This document shows, in pieces, positions 27,000 through 37,235 of a DNA stretch of 64,000 nt. The notes under the pieces were generated by a model. The model saw only the letters and a program-made list of their open reading frames with translations. It was not told the DNA's origin and made no database searches. The stretch is from the NCBI RefSeq assembly GCF_018263925.1, contig NZ_JAEVHF010000011.1, forward strand, positions 98,119 through 162,118, written 5' to 3'. Position 1 is the first letter of the stretch, and every line of letters starts with the position of its first letter. A program made the position numbers and the translations under genes. This stretch comes from Kistimonas asteriae. GTDB lineage: Bacteria > Pseudomonadota > Gammaproteobacteria > Pseudomonadales > Endozoicomonadaceae.

Positions 27000-27022
27000 C
27001 CCTTCCCCACTATGGGGAAGGG
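27000..27022 (+). promoter_or_regulatory. Intercistronic hairpin between oppA and oppB
   Basis: CCCTTCCCC (27000-27008) pairs perfectly with GGGGAAGGG (27014-27022) around a 5-base loop. No U-tract follows, so it is more likely an mRNA-stabilising or partial-termination element that favours oppA over oppBCDF (known in opp-type operons; inferred here). Confidence 0.5.
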
Positions 27023-27084
27023 ATCTGACTCCCAGACACGTCTGTCGCAAGTGCGGGTCATGTGCCGCCTGATAAGGTCACTGT

Positions 27085-28008
27085 ATGCTGAAATTCATCA
27101 TCAAGCGTCTGGCGATTGCCATACCGACGTTACTGGTACTGATCACCATTTCATTCTTCCTGATGCAAATGGCGCCCGGTAGCCCGTTTACCGGGGAGCG
27201 CGCCCTGCCGCCGGAAATCCTCAAGAATATCGAGGCCAAGTACCACCTCGACAAACCCCTCTACCAGCAATATTTCTACTATTTACGCGATCTTGCCCAC
27301 GGCGATCTCGGGCCCTCCTTCAAGTACAAGGATTACACCGTCAATGAACTGGTGGGCCAAAGTTTCCCGGTTTCCCTGAAAATTGGGGTGGCGGCCTTTA
27401 TTGTTACGGTGCTTGTCGGTGTTGGCGCGGGGACACTCGCAGCATTGAAACAGAACAGCTGGGTCGATTATCTGGTCATGTCACTGGCGATGACCGGCGT
27501 TGTCCTGCCCTCGTTCGTCATAGCGCCGCTGTTAGTGCTGGTGTTTGCCGTAACACTTCACTGGTTGCCTGCTGGCGGCTGGCATGACGGCAGCTGGCAA
27601 TACATGGTACTGCCGGTAACCGCCATGGCGATTCTCTATATTGCCGCCATTGCCCGGATCCAGCGCAGCAGCCTGATCGAAGTACTGAGCAGTAACTTCA
27701 TCCGGACGGCCAAGGCCAAAGGCCTGCCTTTTCACCACATCATCCTGCGACACGCCTTGCGTCCGTCACTGCTGCCGGTGGTGTCCTATATGGGACCGGC
27801 GTTTGTCGGCATTATCACGGGCTCCGTAGTGATTGAGACCGTGTTTGGCCTCCCCGGTGTCGGCCAGCATTTTGTCAACGGCGCACTAAACCGGGATTAT
27901 TCCCTGGTACTCGGACTGACCATCATCATTGGCGCACTGACCATCCTGTTCACAGCGATTGTCGATATTCTCTACGCCGTCATTGATCCCAAGATACGCT
28001 ATGAGTAA
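27085..28008 (+). CDS. oppB: Oligopeptide ABC transporter permease OppB
   Basis: 307 residues, inner-membrane pore subunit with about six membrane helices. It starts MLKFIIKRLAIAIPTLLVL, the N-terminal helix typical of OppB/DppB. The EAA loop, which touches the ATPases, is visible as AKAKGLPFHHIILRHALRP. The last helix ends KIRYE, with IIIGALTILFTAIVDILYA before it. AAGG lies 7 bases before the ATG. It overlaps nothing but is 6 bases from the oppC start. Confidence 0.95.
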   Translation: MLKFIIKRLAIAIPTLLVLITISFFLMQMAPGSPFTGERALPPEILKNIEAKYHLDKPLYQQYFYYLRDLAHGDLGPSFKYKDYTVNELVGQSFPVSLKIGVAAFIVTVLVGVGAGTLAALKQNSWVDYLVMSLAMTGVVLPSFVIAPLLVLVFAVTLHWLPAGGWHDGSWQYMVLPVTAMAILYIAAIARIQRSSLIEVLSSNFIRTAKAKGLPFHHIILRHALRPSLLPVVSYMGPAFVGIITGSVVIETVFGLPGVGQHFVNGALNRDYSLVLGLTIIIGALTILFTAIVDILYAVIDPKIRYE

Positions 28009-28014
28009 TTGCTG

Positions 28015-28953
28015 ATGTCGTTAACCAATAACAAGTCCGGCCCCATACTCAATACCGGCGCCATGGAAGCACTGGCGGACAAACTCACCCCGTCCATCGA
28101 AATCGAAGGACGCAGTCTTTGGGCAGATGCTAGGGCCCGATTCTTAAGAAACCGGGCTGCCATTGCCAGTCTGGTCATTCTGACCCTGATCGGTCTGCTG
28201 GTGATCTTCGGCCCGATGCTCAGCCCTTACAGCTACGATGAAATTGACTGGGCCAACATGTCAGTTCCCCCCAGCCTGGACAGCAGCCACTGGTTCGGTA
28301 CCGACAGTTTGGGACGAGACCTGTTTGTCCGCACCCTGATGGGCGGCAGAATCTCCTTTATGGTCGGCATCATGGGTGCCCTGGTAGCCGTTCTGATTGG
28401 CACGCTGTATGGCGCCATCGCCGGCTTCAACGGCGGCAGAACCGACAGTATCATGATGCGAATACTGGAGATTCTTCAGTCTTTCCCATTCATGTTCCTG
28501 GTCATCCTGATGGTGACGTTCTTTGGCCGCTCAATCCTCCTGATCTTCATCGCCATTGGCGCGGTCTCCTGGCTGGATATGGCGCGTATTGTGCGCGGCC
28601 AGACCCTGAGCCTGAAAAACAAGGAGTTCATTGAAGCGGCGAGAGTCTGCGGTACGCCCACCCATCGCATGATCCTGCAGCATATCGTGCCCAACGTACT
28701 GGGTATTGTGGTGGTGTATGCCTCCCTGCTGGTGCCGGGCATGATTCTGTTCGAATCCTTCCTCAGCTTCCTGGGACTCGGCGTTCAGGAACCCATGACC
28801 AGCTGGGGCGCACTGGTCAACGAAGGCGCCCAGGCCATGGAAGTGGCCGCCTGGCAACTGGCGTTCCCGGTCACCTTCCTGGTGATAACCCTGTTCTGTT
28901 TCAATTTCGTGGGTGACGGTCTGCGCGACGCCCTGGATCCCAAAGACCGTTGA
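28015..28953 (+). CDS. oppC: Oligopeptide ABC transporter permease OppC
   Basis: 312 residues. An N-terminal cytoplasmic tail is followed by six membrane helices. The family hallmarks are [35 protein letters not shown], the EAA loop [21 protein letters not shown], and the C-terminal [16 protein letters not shown]. The ATG at 28015 was chosen over a TTG six bases earlier. It partners OppB to form the transmembrane channel. The stop lies close to the oppD start and the cluster is clearly one operon. Confidence 0.95.
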   Translation: MSLTNNKSGPILNTGAMEALADKLTPSIEIEGRSLWADARARFLRNRAAIASLVILTLIGLLVIFGPMLSPYSYDEIDWANMSVPPSLDSSHWFGTDSLGRDLFVRTLMGGRISFMVGIMGALVAVLIGTLYGAIAGFNGGRTDSIMMRILEILQSFPFMFLVILMVTFFGRSILLIFIAIGAVSWLDMARIVRGQTLSLKNKEFIEAARVCGTPTHRMILQHIVPNVLGIVVVYASLLVPGMILFESFLSFLGLGVQEPMTSWGALVNEGAQAMEVAAWQLAFPVTFLVITLFCFNFVGDGLRDALDPKDR

Positions 28954-28964
28954 TGGAGTACCCG

Positions 28965-29939
28965 ATGAATCTGCTGGATGTCAAAGATCTGCGTGTTCAC
29001 TTTTCAACCCCTGACGGGGAAGTGACCGCAGTTAACAATCTGAATTTTTCTCTTAAGGCGGGTGAAACCCTAGGGATTGTCGGCGAGTCAGGTTCCGGTA
29101 AGAGCCAGACCGCCTTTGCCATCATGGGTCTGCTCGCCAAAAACGGACAGGCCATGGGATCAGCCCAGTTTGAAGGGGAAGAGATCCTTAACCTGCCGGA
29201 GAAAGTGCTCAATAAAATCCGGGCGGAGAAAATCGCCATGATTTTCCAGGATCCCATGACCTCCCTGAACCCTTACATGAAAGTCGGCAAGCAGCTGATG
29301 GAAGTTCTGATGCTGCACAAAGGCATGAGCAAAGACGCCGCGTTTGCTGAATCCGTCAGGATGCTCGACGCGGTCAAAATGCCTGAATCCCGACAGCGAA
29401 TGGCCATGTATCCTCATGAGTTTTCCGGCGGCATGCGACAGCGGGTCATGATTGCCATGGCGTTGCTGTGCCAGCCGAAACTCCTGATTGCCGATGAGCC
29501 CACAACGGCACTGGACGTGACGGTACAGGCGCAGATCATGGCGTTATTGAATGAACTGAAACAGGACTTTAACACCGCCATCATCATGATCACCCATGAC
29601 CTGGGCGTAGTCGCAGGCATCTGTGACAAGGTGCTGGTCATGTATGCCGGCCGCACCATGGAGTATGGCTCTACCCGGGATATTTTCTATGCGCCTGAGC
29701 ACCCATACACCATTGGACTACTGGAATCGATTCCACGCATTGATAACAGCGACGCCACATTGCCAACGATTCCTGGTAACCCCCCCAACCTGCTCAGGCT
29801 GCCTGAAGGTTGCCCGTTTCAGGATCGCTGCCCCCATGTCATGACAGAATGCAGGGAATCAGCCCCCGTACTTACAACCCATGGCGATCGTCAAAAAGCC
29901 TGTTACTGGACCCACAAGACGACGGAGGATGTCTTATGA
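28965..29939 (+). CDS. oppD: Oligopeptide ABC transporter ATPase OppD
   Basis: 324 residues. Walker [11 protein letters not shown]-loop [10 protein letters not shown], signature FSGGMRQRV, Walker [13 protein letters not shown] and His-switch ITHDLGVV are complete. The C-terminal extension contains a Cys cluster [14 protein letters not shown], a feature of OppD/DppD subunits that can carry an iron-sulfur cluster. The start is the ATG at 28965 with GGAG 6 bases upstream; the frame opens earlier at 28950 but has no ribosome site there. It overlaps oppF by 4 bases. Confidence 0.95.
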   Translation: MNLLDVKDLRVHFSTPDGEVTAVNNLNFSLKAGETLGIVGESGSGKSQTAFAIMGLLAKNGQAMGSAQFEGEEILNLPEKVLNKIRAEKIAMIFQDPMTSLNPYMKVGKQLMEVLMLHKGMSKDAAFAESVRMLDAVKMPESRQRMAMYPHEFSGGMRQRVMIAMALLCQPKLLIADEPTTALDVTVQAQIMALLNELKQDFNTAIIMITHDLGVVAGICDKVLVMYAGRTMEYGSTRDIFYAPEHPYTIGLLESIPRIDNSDATLPTIPGNPPNLLRLPEGCPFQDRCPHVMTECRESAPVLTTHGDRQKACYWTHKTTEDVL

Positions 29940-30940
29940 GCACAAGACAGCCGATTCTCCAGGTGAAGGACGTCCGGGTTCATTTTCCCGTACCGAAATC
30001 ACGCGATTGGCCATGGGATCCCATGCCCATGCTGAAAGCGGTTGATGGCGTCAGTTTTGATCTTTATGCGGGCGAAACGCTGGGTATTGTGGGTGAATCC
30101 GGTTGTGGCAAATCCACTCTGGCGCGCGCGCTCATTGGTTTGGTGAAAACCCGGTCTGGCAAGATTTTCTGGCAAAACCAGAATTTAGTCGGCTGTGACG
30201 ACAAGACGTTCCGCACCGTCCGGAAAGATATCCAGATGATCTTCCAGGATCCGCTGGCGTCACTGAATCCCAGGATGACCATTGGCGACATCATCGCTGA
30301 ACCTCTTCGCAACTATTATCCGGATATGCCCCGGGAAGACATACGACAACAGGTTCGCCAGATGATGGATCGCGTAGGCCTGCTACCCAATGTCATCAAC
30401 CGTTATCCCCATGAGTTTTCCGGCGGACAGTGCCAACGGGTTGGTATCGCCCGGGCACTGATTCTCAAACCAAAACTCGTTATCTGTGACGAGCCGGTCA
30501 GCGCGCTGGATGTGTCGATTCAGGCACAGGTGGTGAATCTGCTGAAAGAGCTGCAGGAGGCCATGGGGCTTGCGCTGATATTCATCGCCCATGATCTGAG
30601 CGTGGTGAAACATATCAGCGACCGTGTGCTCGTCATGTACCTGGGTAACGAAGCCGAGTTGGCGACAGCAGACGCGTTATACAGTAATCCCCGGCATCCC
30701 TATACCAGGGCACTCCTCAGTGCGATACCAGTCCCTGATCCGGACAAGGAAAAAGGCAAACAGATTGAGTTACTGGAAGGCGATTTACCCTCGCCTATCT
30801 CACCACCGTCCGGCTGTGTCTTCAGGACCCGCTGCCCTATTGCCCTGGCCTCCTGCGCTGAAAGCAAACCGGATGCCGTAATCCTCAACGACTCCCAACA
30901 CAGAGTCGCTTGTTTGCGAGCAGATTTCACACCTGGATAA
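29936..30940 (+). CDS. oppF: Oligopeptide ABC transporter ATPase OppF
   Basis: 334 residues. Walker [11 protein letters not shown]-loop [10 protein letters not shown], signature FSGGQCQRV, Walker [13 protein letters not shown] and the IAHDLSVV switch are intact, with the C-terminal oligopeptide domain containing [14 protein letters not shown]. The true start is the ATG at 29936, overlapping the oppD stop (ATGA) and preceded by GGAGG. The apparent upstream frame (from 29810) is inside oppD. It is the last gene of the operon and is followed by a hairpin (30954-30984) before the convergent kinase gene. Confidence 0.95.
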   Translation: MSTRQPILQVKDVRVHFPVPKSRDWPWDPMPMLKAVDGVSFDLYAGETLGIVGESGCGKSTLARALIGLVKTRSGKIFWQNQNLVGCDDKTFRTVRKDIQMIFQDPLASLNPRMTIGDIIAEPLRNYYPDMPREDIRQQVRQMMDRVGLLPNVINRYPHEFSGGQCQRVGIARALILKPKLVICDEPVSALDVSIQAQVVNLLKELQEAMGLALIFIAHDLSVVKHISDRVLVMYLGNEAELATADALYSNPRHPYTRALLSAIPVPDPDKEKGKQIELLEGDLPSPISPPSGCVFRTRCPIALASCAESKPDAVILNDSQHRVACLRADFTPG

Positions 30941-30953
30941 GGCCTTCATCACT

Positions 30954-30984
30954 ACCTGGTTCCTGTCGTCCACAGGATCCAGGG
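30954..30984. terminator. Intergenic hairpin between oppF and a convergent kinase gene
   Basis: CCTGG with CCAGG forms the outer helix and TCCTGT (30961-30966) with ACAGGA (30972-30977) the inner one, around a 5-base loop. No U-tract follows on either strand, so termination is uncertain. Confidence 0.35.
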
Positions 30985-30995
30985 TAACACCGGGG

Positions 30996-33900
30996 CTATA
31001 GAACGATCGGGGTCTCCATCTCTGAAGTAAAACGATGACAAAGATTTTCAAGTCGATCGAAACTGAACGTACGACATAAAAAATCTATCAGTCTGGCAAG
31101 CTGTCGGGTACCTTTATGAACCTGTAACTCTCCCACCACTTTCATTATCTGATGGATATCGCCCAGTTCTGCAGCCTTGGACAATACAACAAAGAGACTT
31201 AGATCCAGTTTGATATCATGCGATGAATAGAAAGCACTGATATTATCAAAGCTTTTCGTAATGCATGTTTCTACCAAACAGATGAATTGTTCAAGCGTGA
31301 ACGGATTGGTCAGGTAGCCATCAAAACCATCCCCCTGAATATGACGGGAGAAAGACTTGTGGGTTTCTGAAAACATGGCAATGAACCATACCCTCTCATC
31401 CTCCCGCATAGCCCTGACCGTTTTCATCACTTCCAGATCATGGCTGACGGGCACAGTATCAGCCAGTAAAACCATATCGAGCGACTGTCTACGTATTTCA
31501 GAGAGAGCTGCATCAAGGTTTGCTGCCTGGTATACGATCCCGCCAGTATGATCCAGACAGGTAACAATAATCTCTCGATGTGCCTGGGAAGGATCAACAA
31601 CCAACACTCTCAATGCACTTGCTGTCTCTCCCACACCGAGGTCACCGCTTGGATCGATAACGGCCTGAGTCATAGCGTCAGGGGTTGCCATGGTTGAAGC
31701 TGTCAGCGGCAAGCTGAAATTAAAGGTGCTGCCACATCCCGGCTGACTACTCACACTGAGCTCCCCACCTAAAGCGTTAACCAGCCAACGACTGATAGCC
31801 AGCCCCAGCCCGGTTCCTCCTGGATGACTGCGGGCATTAATTTGCAGAAAAGGGGCAAAGATATGCTGCTGATCATCCTGGGCAATACCAATGCCACTGT
31901 CACAGACAGAAAACGAAACCTGTCGTTCATCAAGTGATAATGTCAGCATGACATAACCACTCTCCGTAAACTTGATGGCATTGCCTAACAGATTGATGAG
32001 AATCTGGCGTAATTTGGTGGGATCCGTCACGATCAAATCAGGTAAACCACTATCCACCACAACCCTAAGATCCAGCCCTTTCGATTCAGCACGCTGTCCG
32101 ACGATACGCTTGACACTTTCAACCAGCTTCTGAAGCTCTACCGGCACCATACGTACCTTGACACCATTGGCCTCCATTTTGGACAAATCCAGGATGTCGT
32201 TGATCATGGTCAGCAGATGCTGGCCGCTACTCTCTATGGCCAGTAAACTCTCGCGCTGCTGTTGTGTCAGGGGTGTTTTTTTCAGCAGGATCTGGGTATA
32301 TCCCAGCACCCCATTCAACGGTGTGCGCAACTCATGACTCATGTTTGAAAGGAATACGCTTTTGGCATGGTCTGCTACCTGCGCATCATCACGGGCCTGC
32401 CGTAACGCAGCTTCGGTTGTTTTTCGCTCTGTGCTATCCCTGACAGCAATGGAAACCAGACGCTCGTCATCAATATCCAGTCGATTACAGGTAATGTCGG
32501 CCGGGAAGCTCATTCCCTGCCGGGTTTGCAGGGTCGTTTCAAATCCAGCGACTGGCTCATTGCTTACAGCCCGGTAAACCAGCTCCGCAATATTGCCGCC
32601 CTCCTCTGAGGTTCCCAAAATCGCCAGCGAATGCCCCAGCAACGCCTTTCGGTCATAACCGAACAACTCTTCAGCCCGGGCATTGGCCATAGTGATGTCA
32701 CCGGCATCCGTGGCAATCACCATCGCATCTGGCGCTGACTCCAGTAAGCTGCGAAAGCGCCGGGAATCACTGACAATATTAGTAATGTCATGGGCCATGC
32801 CTTCCATCCCGGAAATACGCTTGTCCGGCTCAATCACCGGCACACCAATGACCTCCATCGTGCGCAAAGTGCCGTCCCTGTGTGGCATGTCCAGCTGCAT
32901 GAATCGATCCATCGCCCGGCCCAAAAGAACATCATTCATGACGCACTTGCCGTCTGCATCCAGCGCATATGCCTGAAACAGTTCCGCCTGACGCGCCAGA
33001 AACTCCGTCGGCGTATATCCCAGAATCTCTGATATGGATGGACTGACATACGTCATACGGCCCGTGGCATCAAAGACAAAATAGACATACTTGCCCCGTA
33101 ACCGCTCAGCAATACGGCTGATATTGCTGGCCCGCAGTTGACGAAGGCTCTCTTCCCGATCTTCCAGCCGTCTGCCCATGGTCGACAGGGTTCTGGCCAG
33201 GTGGCCCGTTTCATCATCCGCATAACTGTCGGTATCCATCAGCCAGACGCCATCGCCCAAACGCCGAACAGCCTGGCGAAGACGCGCCAACGGACGGGTG
33301 ATCGTGCTGGACACCTTGCAGATACAGCAACTGATGACAACCAATGACAGAATCATCAAAACGGCACTCACAATCGCATAGCGTATATGCTCAGCCAGTG
33401 CAGCCGTTTCCCGTATCTTGACCACCAGTGCCCACCCGGATACCGGTACAGGACTGGAGAAATACCAGACTCGCCAGTGCTTATACTTGTCCGTCGTGTG
33501 CGCCTCCTGACCATCACGCAAGGGGCCATTAATCAGTGCTTCAAGCGCTGGTGCCCCGAGCCTTCGTGCTGTATCCAGAAACGTTCGATCAACAATCGTG
33601 GAGCGAATATCGGAATGAATGAAATTTCCCTGCCGGTCAACAAGGACAAATTTCAGTTTTCTGGGATTATCCTCTTTTAACAAATTGACCAGGTCGGAAA
33701 CCCTCACCAGCAGGCCTATACCTCCTCCCTGCTCCAGTGGCTGATGGTGGAATATGACCTTTTGTGTAGAAAACGGGATATCAATCGGATGACTCCAGCT
33801 GCTGCGATAGGGATACGTCTCCGGAAACTGCCATGTATCAATCATCCGGTTGGTCACAAGCTGGTTATCCACAAGCTGGTAAAGTAACGGTTCATCATGC

Positions 33901-34226
33901 CTATCCGGATCATTCATCACGATCCCGTATATCAAGGGGTTTTCTTCCAGTATCTCCTTAACGATTGGCAGCACCCCATATTTGGCGCCAGGTAAGGTGG
34001 CATAACGGAGATAGCGATTCAGGGAAACGCCCTGCAGTTGAATCTGACGTAACTGGGTATCAATCGATTCTGCGTAGTATCGAGCCTCATCAAACAGAAT
34101 CTCTTCTAAATCATGACGGGAAAGAATGAATGTGTGGTAGATGTGAAGGCCGCTAATCAATCCATAGAGCAGGGTAATCGGGACAATGGTAAACAGAATG
34201 ATCTTGTTCCGGATCGACGACCACAT
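30996..34226 (-). CDS. Hybrid sensor histidine kinase with double PAS and degenerate receiver
   Basis: 1076 residues. Membrane segment ~7-27, periplasmic Cache-like sensor ~30-280, membrane segment ~283-303, HAMP ~304-360, PAS ~370-485, PAS ~488-600, HisKA with His631 (NMSHELRTPLNGV), HATPase (NLLGNAIKF, DSGIGIA, GGTGLGLA) and a receiver-like domain ~890-1000. In the receiver the acidic pair is VVDPS, the acceptor Asp sits in LLADTVP (one residue short of the usual DxxxP spacing), and the conserved Lys position reads LTNPFT (Asn). It is probably a pseudo-receiver (inference). A C-terminal helical tail of ~70 residues follows. No partner response regulator is adjacent. Confidence 0.9.
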   Translation of the reverse strand: MWSSIRNKIILFTIVPITLLYGLISGLHIYHTFILSRHDLEEILFDEARYYAESIDTQLRQIQLQGVSLNRYLRYATLPGAKYGVLPIVKEILEENPLIYGIVMNDPDRHDEPLLYQLVDNQLVTNRMIDTWQFPETYPYRSSWSHPIDIPFSTQKVIFHHQPLEQGGGIGLLVRVSDLVNLLKEDNPRKLKFVLVDRQGNFIHSDIRSTIVDRTFLDTARRLGAPALEALINGPLRDGQEAHTTDKYKHWRVWYFSSPVPVSGWALVVKIRETAALAEHIRYAIVSAVLMILSLVVISCCICKVSSTITRPLARLRQAVRRLGDGVWLMDTDSYADDETGHLARTLSTMGRRLEDREESLRQLRASNISRIAERLRGKYVYFVFDATGRMTYVSPSISEILGYTPTEFLARQAELFQAYALDADGKCVMNDVLLGRAMDRFMQLDMPHRDGTLRTMEVIGVPVIEPDKRISGMEGMAHDITNIVSDSRRFRSLLESAPDAMVIATDAGDITMANARAEELFGYDRKALLGHSLAILGTSEEGGNIAELVYRAVSNEPVAGFETTLQTRQGMSFPADITCNRLDIDDERLVSIAVRDSTERKTTEAALRQARDDAQVADHAKSVFLSNMSHELRTPLNGVLGYTQILLKKTPLTQQQRESLLAIESSGQHLLTMINDILDLSKMEANGVKVRMVPVELQKLVESVKRIVGQRAESKGLDLRVVVDSGLPDLIVTDPTKLRQILINLLGNAIKFTESGYVMLTLSLDERQVSFSVCDSGIGIAQDDQQHIFAPFLQINARSHPGGTGLGLAISRWLVNALGGELSVSSQPGCGSTFNFSLPLTASTMATPDAMTQAVIDPSGDLGVGETASALRVLVVDPSQAHREIIVTCLDHTGGIVYQAANLDAALSEIRRQSLDMVLLADTVPVSHDLEVMKTVRAMREDERVWFIAMFSETHKSFSRHIQGDGFDGYLTNPFTLEQFICLVETCITKSFDNISAFYSSHDIKLDLSLFVVLSKAAELGDIHQIMKVVGELQVHKGTRQLARLIDFLCRTFSFDRLENLCHRFTSEMETPIVL

Positions 34227-34366
34227 AGATTAAGGAATCCATACGCCTGTCAGTGCTGACTGATGAAATCCAGTCAGCCTAGTCGATGCCGGTCACTCGT
34301 GCCAAACAGGATGCCACACAGGCCGTTACCGGATGACCATCCACAGCCTGTGCGGTTATCCGTTTA

Positions 34367-35986
34367 TCAGGTGCTGACGAACTGTTCCCTCAACGCCAGC
34401 TTTTTCACTTTACCGGTGGCGGTATGGGGTAATTCCTGGACGAATATTACCTCGTCCGGTATCCACCACTGTGCCACCTTGCCTTCATACCAGGCCAGCA
34501 GACTTGCCTGGTCGAGTGACTCCCCTGCCTGTTTCACCACGATCAACAAGGGACGCTCATTCCACTTTTCATGAGGCACGGCGATAACCGCGGCTTCAGC
34601 CACACCGGGGTGACTCATGGCCAGGTTTTCCAGTTCGATGGAACTGATCCATTCACCACCGGATTTTATGACATCCTTACTCCGATCAGTAATGTGCAAA
34701 TAACCTTCACTATCAATGGCAGCCACATCTCCAGTAGCAAACCAACCCTGACTATCATGGGTGTGGTGGGTTTCTGCTTCCCGTTGATAATAGGCTTGGC
34801 ACACCCCCGGACCACGAACATAGAGATCCCCGACGGCAACGCCATCATGCGGCAAACGCTCACCGGTATCGCTGACGATTTTCATCTCTACCCCAAAGAT
34901 GGCGCGTCCCTGTGACAGGCGTAATGCGTCCTTGGTGTCCTGAGCCAACGCTGACAAGCTGGCCTTGAGATTATTCAAGGTGCCAATGGGACTCATCTCC
35001 GTCATCCCCCAGGCATGATGAGTATCCACACCGTATTCACGCAACCTATCCATAATACTTTGCGGGCAGGCTGCGCCACCGACAATGACCCGGCTCAGGC
35101 TGTCCAAGCCCTTTCCACTGTCTTTGAGGAAATTCAGTAACGCCAGCCAGACAGTCGGAACCCCCAGGGCCAGGGAAACCTGTTCCTGGGTAATCAGCTG
35201 ATGCAAGGCTGCACCATCCCCCATCTTAGGCCCAGGTAATACCAGTCTTGCACCCGCCAGAGGCGCGGTATAGGGCAGGCCCCAGGCATTAACATGAAAC
35301 ATGGGCACCACCGGCATCACTACATCACGGTCAGACAACCCCACCACCGAGGGCATCACCGCCGTGATAGCGTGAATCACGGTAGAACGATGACTGTAAA
35401 GCACGCCTTTGGGATGGCCTGTCGTGCCCGAGGTGTAGCAGAGTGAACTGGCTGTCTGTTCATCCAATACCGGCCATTCGTACGCATCCGATTCATCACT
35501 GATCAGTGCTTCATAACTGATGGCATTCTTCAGTGTGGTGTCTGGCATCTGCGCCTGATCGGTCAGAACCACAAAACCTTCCACGCCGGTTAACTGTTCC
35601 TGCAAACCTTCCAGCAAGGGGATAAACAGTGGGTCTGTAAATACCCAACGGTCCTCCGCATGGTTAATGATATAAGCCAGTTGATCCGTAAAGAGCCGGG
35701 GATTAATGGTATGTAACACGGCCCCAGAACAGGAGACACCGTAATAAAGCTCAAAATGGCGGAAATCGTTCCACGCCAGTGTGGCTATGCGATCTCCCTG
35801 CCGCATGCCCAGACGATCAAGGGCATTGGCCAGCTTGCGGGATCGTCGGAACGCATCACGATAGGTATAGCGGTGCTCAGGGTGATCATGGGTAACCGAC
35901 ACCACTTCCGATTCCGGAAACGCCTGCTCGGCATACTTCATGATCATGCTGATCAATAACGGCTGGTCCATCATCAGGCCATGCAT
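34367..35986 (-). CDS. AMP-forming acyl-CoA synthetase
   Basis: 539 residues of the ANL superfamily. The P-loop-like motif YTSGTTGHPKGVLYSH, GMTEMSPIG, GWFATGDVAAID, the Lys-Ser block KDVIKSGGEWIS and the C-terminal ATGKVKK catalytic Lys are all present. It activates a fatty or aryl acid to its CoA ester via an acyl-AMP. The overall sequence is like medium/long-chain fatty acid CoA ligases of the AlkK group, so fatty acid activation is likely, but the chain length is not visible. AGGAG lies 7 bases before the ATG at 35986. It is divergent in neither direction; the focA terminator lies just upstream. Confidence 0.9.
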   Translation of the reverse strand: MHGLMMDQPLLISMIMKYAEQAFPESEVVSVTHDHPEHRYTYRDAFRRSRKLANALDRLGMRQGDRIATLAWNDFRHFELYYGVSCSGAVLHTINPRLFTDQLAYIINHAEDRWVFTDPLFIPLLEGLQEQLTGVEGFVVLTDQAQMPDTTLKNAISYEALISDESDAYEWPVLDEQTASSLCYTSGTTGHPKGVLYSHRSTVIHAITAVMPSVVGLSDRDVVMPVVPMFHVNAWGLPYTAPLAGARLVLPGPKMGDGAALHQLITQEQVSLALGVPTVWLALLNFLKDSGKGLDSLSRVIVGGAACPQSIMDRLREYGVDTHHAWGMTEMSPIGTLNNLKASLSALAQDTKDALRLSQGRAIFGVEMKIVSDTGERLPHDGVAVGDLYVRGPGVCQAYYQREAETHHTHDSQGWFATGDVAAIDSEGYLHITDRSKDVIKSGGEWISSIELENLAMSHPGVAEAAVIAVPHEKWNERPLLIVVKQAGESLDQASLLAWYEGKVAQWWIPDEVIFVQELPHTATGKVKKLALREQFVST

Positions 35987-36104
35987 ACCCGTACTCCTGT
36001 TTTATTTTTCTTTTTCGTGAAAAATCAGTGTAACGGGCAGCCACGCCAGTAGACAAATCACATCCTGTGATTACGAGAAATACATGTATTAACAGACGGA
36101 ATGA

Positions 36105-36136
36105 ATAAAAAGAAACCGGCTGTCATCGCCGGTTTC
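36105..36136 (-). terminator. Rho-independent terminator of focA
   Basis: GAAACCGGC (36112-36120) pairs with GCCGGTTTC (36128-36136) around 7 bases. Read on the minus strand it is followed by TTTTTATT. It is located about 30 bases past the focA stop. Confidence 0.8.
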
Positions 36137-36164
36137 CAAACAGCATCAACGCAACGAATCAAAC

Positions 36165-37028
36165 TCAGTGTTTTTTGAGGAACACAAACCAGTTGCTCAA
36201 ACCCACCAGGATACCGCCGCCAATAATATTGCCGATGGTGGCAGGAATGATGTTGTTAAAAATCATGTTATGCAGCGTGATATGCGGGAAGTCAGCCGGT
36301 GTCATACCCAGGCCCTGCCAGAACGCCGCATCACCTAGGTTATGCACCATCCAGCCCATCGGCAGCAGATACATATTGGCGATAGAGTGCTCAAAGCCTG
36401 CTGCAATAAAAGCAGCCACCGGCAGGATCATGGCCAGCATCTTGCCACTGGCACTGCGGGCGCTGTAGCTCATCCAGACACTCAGACACACCATGATATT
36501 ACACATAATGCCCAGCACCAGCGCCTGACCGAAGCTATGTCCCATCTTGGCATCAGCAATGTACATGGCAGACGCACCCACCTGCCCATGGGCTCCCAGC
36601 CACTGGCCGGTGTAGATGATCATCGACACCATCACAATGGAACCCACAAAGTTGCCAAGATAAACCACACACCAGTTGCGGACCATGGCAGAAAACGGCA
36701 CCCGGCCGGATGCGCAGGGAATGGAGATCATGGTGCTGCTGGTAAACAGCTCAGCGCCGCACATGACTACCAGCATCAGCCCCATGCTGAATGAGATACC
36801 GCCAATCAGCTTTGAGATGCCGTAAGGCAGCGCATTAGGACCATGAGAACCGGTGGAAACGATGGTATAAAACATACCGGCCAGGGAGATAAATACACCA
36901 GCCATGATCGCCAGGACAAAGGTTTTGTATAACGCTTTCTCAGCCTTGCCAATCGCGACGTTTTGCGCCAGCTCGGCCATGGCGAGAGGCGAACGCGCCT
37001 CAAAGTAGGAAGGTTCGATGCTGTTCAT
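36165..37028 (-). CDS. focA: Formate channel of the FocA/NirC family
   Basis: 287 residues with about six membrane helices of the pentameric formate/nitrite channel family. The FNT signatures are GLMLVVMCGAELFTSS, GNFVGSIV, CNIMVCLSVWMSYSARS and the pore His segment AGFEHSIANMYLLPMG. The sequence follows FocA more closely than NirC, so formate movement across the inner membrane is most likely. No pflB or formate dehydrogenase gene lies nearby. The ATG at 37028 has no strong ribosome site. It is followed by its own terminator. Confidence 0.9.
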   Translation of the reverse strand: MNSIEPSYFEARSPLAMAELAQNVAIGKAEKALYKTFVLAIMAGVFISLAGMFYTIVSTGSHGPNALPYGISKLIGGISFSMGLMLVVMCGAELFTSSTMISIPCASGRVPFSAMVRNWCVVYLGNFVGSIVMVSMIIYTGQWLGAHGQVGASAMYIADAKMGHSFGQALVLGIMCNIMVCLSVWMSYSARSASGKMLAMILPVAAFIAAGFEHSIANMYLLPMGWMVHNLGDAAFWQGLGMTPADFPHITLHNMIFNNIIPATIGNIIGGGILVGLSNWFVFLKKH

Positions 37029-37170
37029 AAAAATATGGGGAATTCAGAAGACAAAAGAGAGTTTAAAGTTTAAAAAAACCTTGAACGCAGACTGTTGACT
37101 TATATCAATGCCCTGCCAATCCCCTGTCAGCAATAACCCGTAACGGGAAACCGCACCATGGATGCCATGA

Positions 37171-37200
37171 CACAAAAAAAAGGGCCGAAGCCCTTTTCTC
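37171..37200 (-). terminator. Rho-independent terminator of ssb
   Basis: AAAAGGGC (37178-37185) and GCCCTTTT (37190-37197) pair around CGAA; on the minus strand an uninterrupted U-run follows (GCCCTTTTTTTTGTG). A second smaller stem (37203-37208 with 37215-37220) lies next to the ssb stop. Confidence 0.8.
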
Positions 37201-37235
37201 ATCCGGTTATTAAAAACCGGTGATTCGATAGCCGT

